DNA of 33,298 nucleotides. It comes from Chitinophagaceae bacterium. Its GTDB lineage: Bacteria; Bacteroidota; Bacteroidia; Chitinophagales; Chitinophagaceae. The stretch lies in assembly GCA_028288595.1 (NCBI GenBank), contig JAQBNK010000097.1, forward strand, positions 1-33,298, written 5' to 3'. The position numbers and the translations under genes are program-made. Of this stretch, positions 32,787-33,298 are shown piece by piece. Positions within the stretch are counted from its first letter, which is position 1. Each line of letters starts with the position of its first letter. The notes under the pieces are model-generated. The model saw only the letters and a list, made by a program, of their open reading frames with translations. It had not been told where the DNA came from and did no database searches.

Positions 32787-33298
32787 ATGACTATTGTTGA
32801 ATCTATTATTATCGCAATCGTAGAAGGTATAACTGAGTTTTTACCGGTTTCTTCTACGGGCCACATGATCATCACCAGCTCTTTGCTGGGAATTGAAAAA
32901 GATGCGTTTACTAAATTATTCGAGATCGCTATTCAGTTAGGTGCCATTCTTTCTGTGGTTGTATTGTATTATAAAAAATTCTTCAGGTTTGATCGCTGGC
33001 AGTTTTATGTAAAGCTGATCATAGCTGTTATTCCAGCGCTTTTACTTGGCGCTTTATTTTCTGATAAGATCGATGCCTTACTTGAAAGTCCGCTTACAGT
33101 TGCTATTAGTTTATTTGCCGGAGGAATTGTTTTGCTTTTTGTTGACAAGCTTTTCAAGCGTAACACAATTGATACGGAAGAGAGAATTTCTTACGGAAAG
33201 GCCTTCATTATTGGCATATGGCAGTGCCTTGCAATGATACCGGGTGTCAGCCGCAGTGCAGCGAGTATTATTGGCGGAATGCAACAAAAATTAACGAG
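32787..33298 (+). CDS. uppP: Undecaprenyl-diphosphatase UppP, 3' end outside window
   Basis: The first 170 codons of a polytopic membrane protein. [18 protein letters not shown] at 13-30 holds the conserved (E/Q)xxxE and SSTGH residues, and [10 protein letters not shown] (152-161) carries the catalytic Arg (R156). UppP recycles the lipid carrier of cell-wall synthesis by removing a phosphate from undecaprenyl diphosphate, and gives bacitracin resistance when overproduced. The start at 32787 follows a short A-rich leader. It lies after ftsX and the DUF3098 gene, but the terminator at 32740 suggests that its own promoter contributes. Confidence 0.96.
   Translation, partial: MTIVESIIIAIVEGITEFLPVSSTGHMIITSSLLGIEKDAFTKLFEIAIQLGAILSVVVLYYKKFFRFDRWQFYVKLIIAVIPALLLGALFSDKIDALLESPLTVAISLFAGGIVLLFVDKLFKRNTIDTEERISYGKAFIIGIWQCLAMIPGVSRSAASIIGGMQQKLT

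Noticed and set aside
1-33298. tRNA or rRNA genes
   Set aside because: Intergenic regions were read for TPsiC-like and acceptor pairing patterns; none was found. A tRNA search program would be decisive.

Overview
The window looks like a chromosomal segment of a Bacteroidota bacterium, most likely family Chitinophagaceae. Reasons: about 40% G+C by eye; many secreted proteins whose signal peptides end in Ala-Gln; few strong Shine-Dalgarno sites; promoter-like TAnnTTTG boxes (the Bacteroidota -7 element); two tricorn-like S41 proteases; and the ftsX / DUF3098 / uppP order, common in this phylum. No rRNA, tRNA, CRISPR array or intact insertion sequence was seen.

Layout. 1-2.9 kb: the 3' part of a secreted SHOCT-domain protein, an unknown lipoprotein on the minus strand, a fused nucleotidyltransferase-HEPN protein, and a DUF922-like gene broken by two compensating single-base indels. 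3.0-3.9 kb: a small membrane protein, then about 670 bp of non-coding DNA containing a degenerate tandem repeat with a 22-bp period. 3.9-6.5 kb: an SGNH-like membrane protein and an MBOAT acyltransferase, an extracytoplasmic O-acylation pair. 6.7-8.0 kb: a short-chain dehydrogenase and two small unknown genes. 8.2-11.4 kb: the first tricorn-like protease. 11.6-12.8 kb: a three-gene run (Gly/Ala-rich protein, BON lipoprotein, SH3b protein). 12.9-16.7 kb: a small Gly/Asn/His-rich secreted protein, a GH3 glycosidase and a frameshifted protein with an internal duplication. 17.0-19.0 kb: two DGPF/YCII proteins and an ECF42-type sigma factor. 19.1-20.8 kb: a GroES-like protein, an orphan OmpR-type response regulator and a small membrane protein. 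20.8-27.2 kb: ruvB, an F420-type NAD(P)-binding protein, a thioredoxin-like protein, an M23 peptidase and the second tricorn-like protease. 27.4-28.4 kb: a one-domain EamA transporter and a RAYT-type transposase remnant next to two near-identical palindromes. 28.4-33.3 kb: leuS (minus strand), then ftsX, a DUF3098 gene and the 5' part of uppP.

Housekeeping genes (ruvB, leuS, ftsX, uppP) are interleaved with accessory secreted or envelope genes; there is no single large operon. The clearest functional units are the SGNH-MBOAT pair, the DGPF-DGPF-ECF42 unit and the BON/SH3b trio. Most worth a second look: the 22-bp periodic intergenic array, the RAYT remnant with its palindromes, the hairpin just before the ECF42 start codon, the 7-bp repeat inside the leuS editing domain, and three homopolymer-type frameshifts in two small genes.
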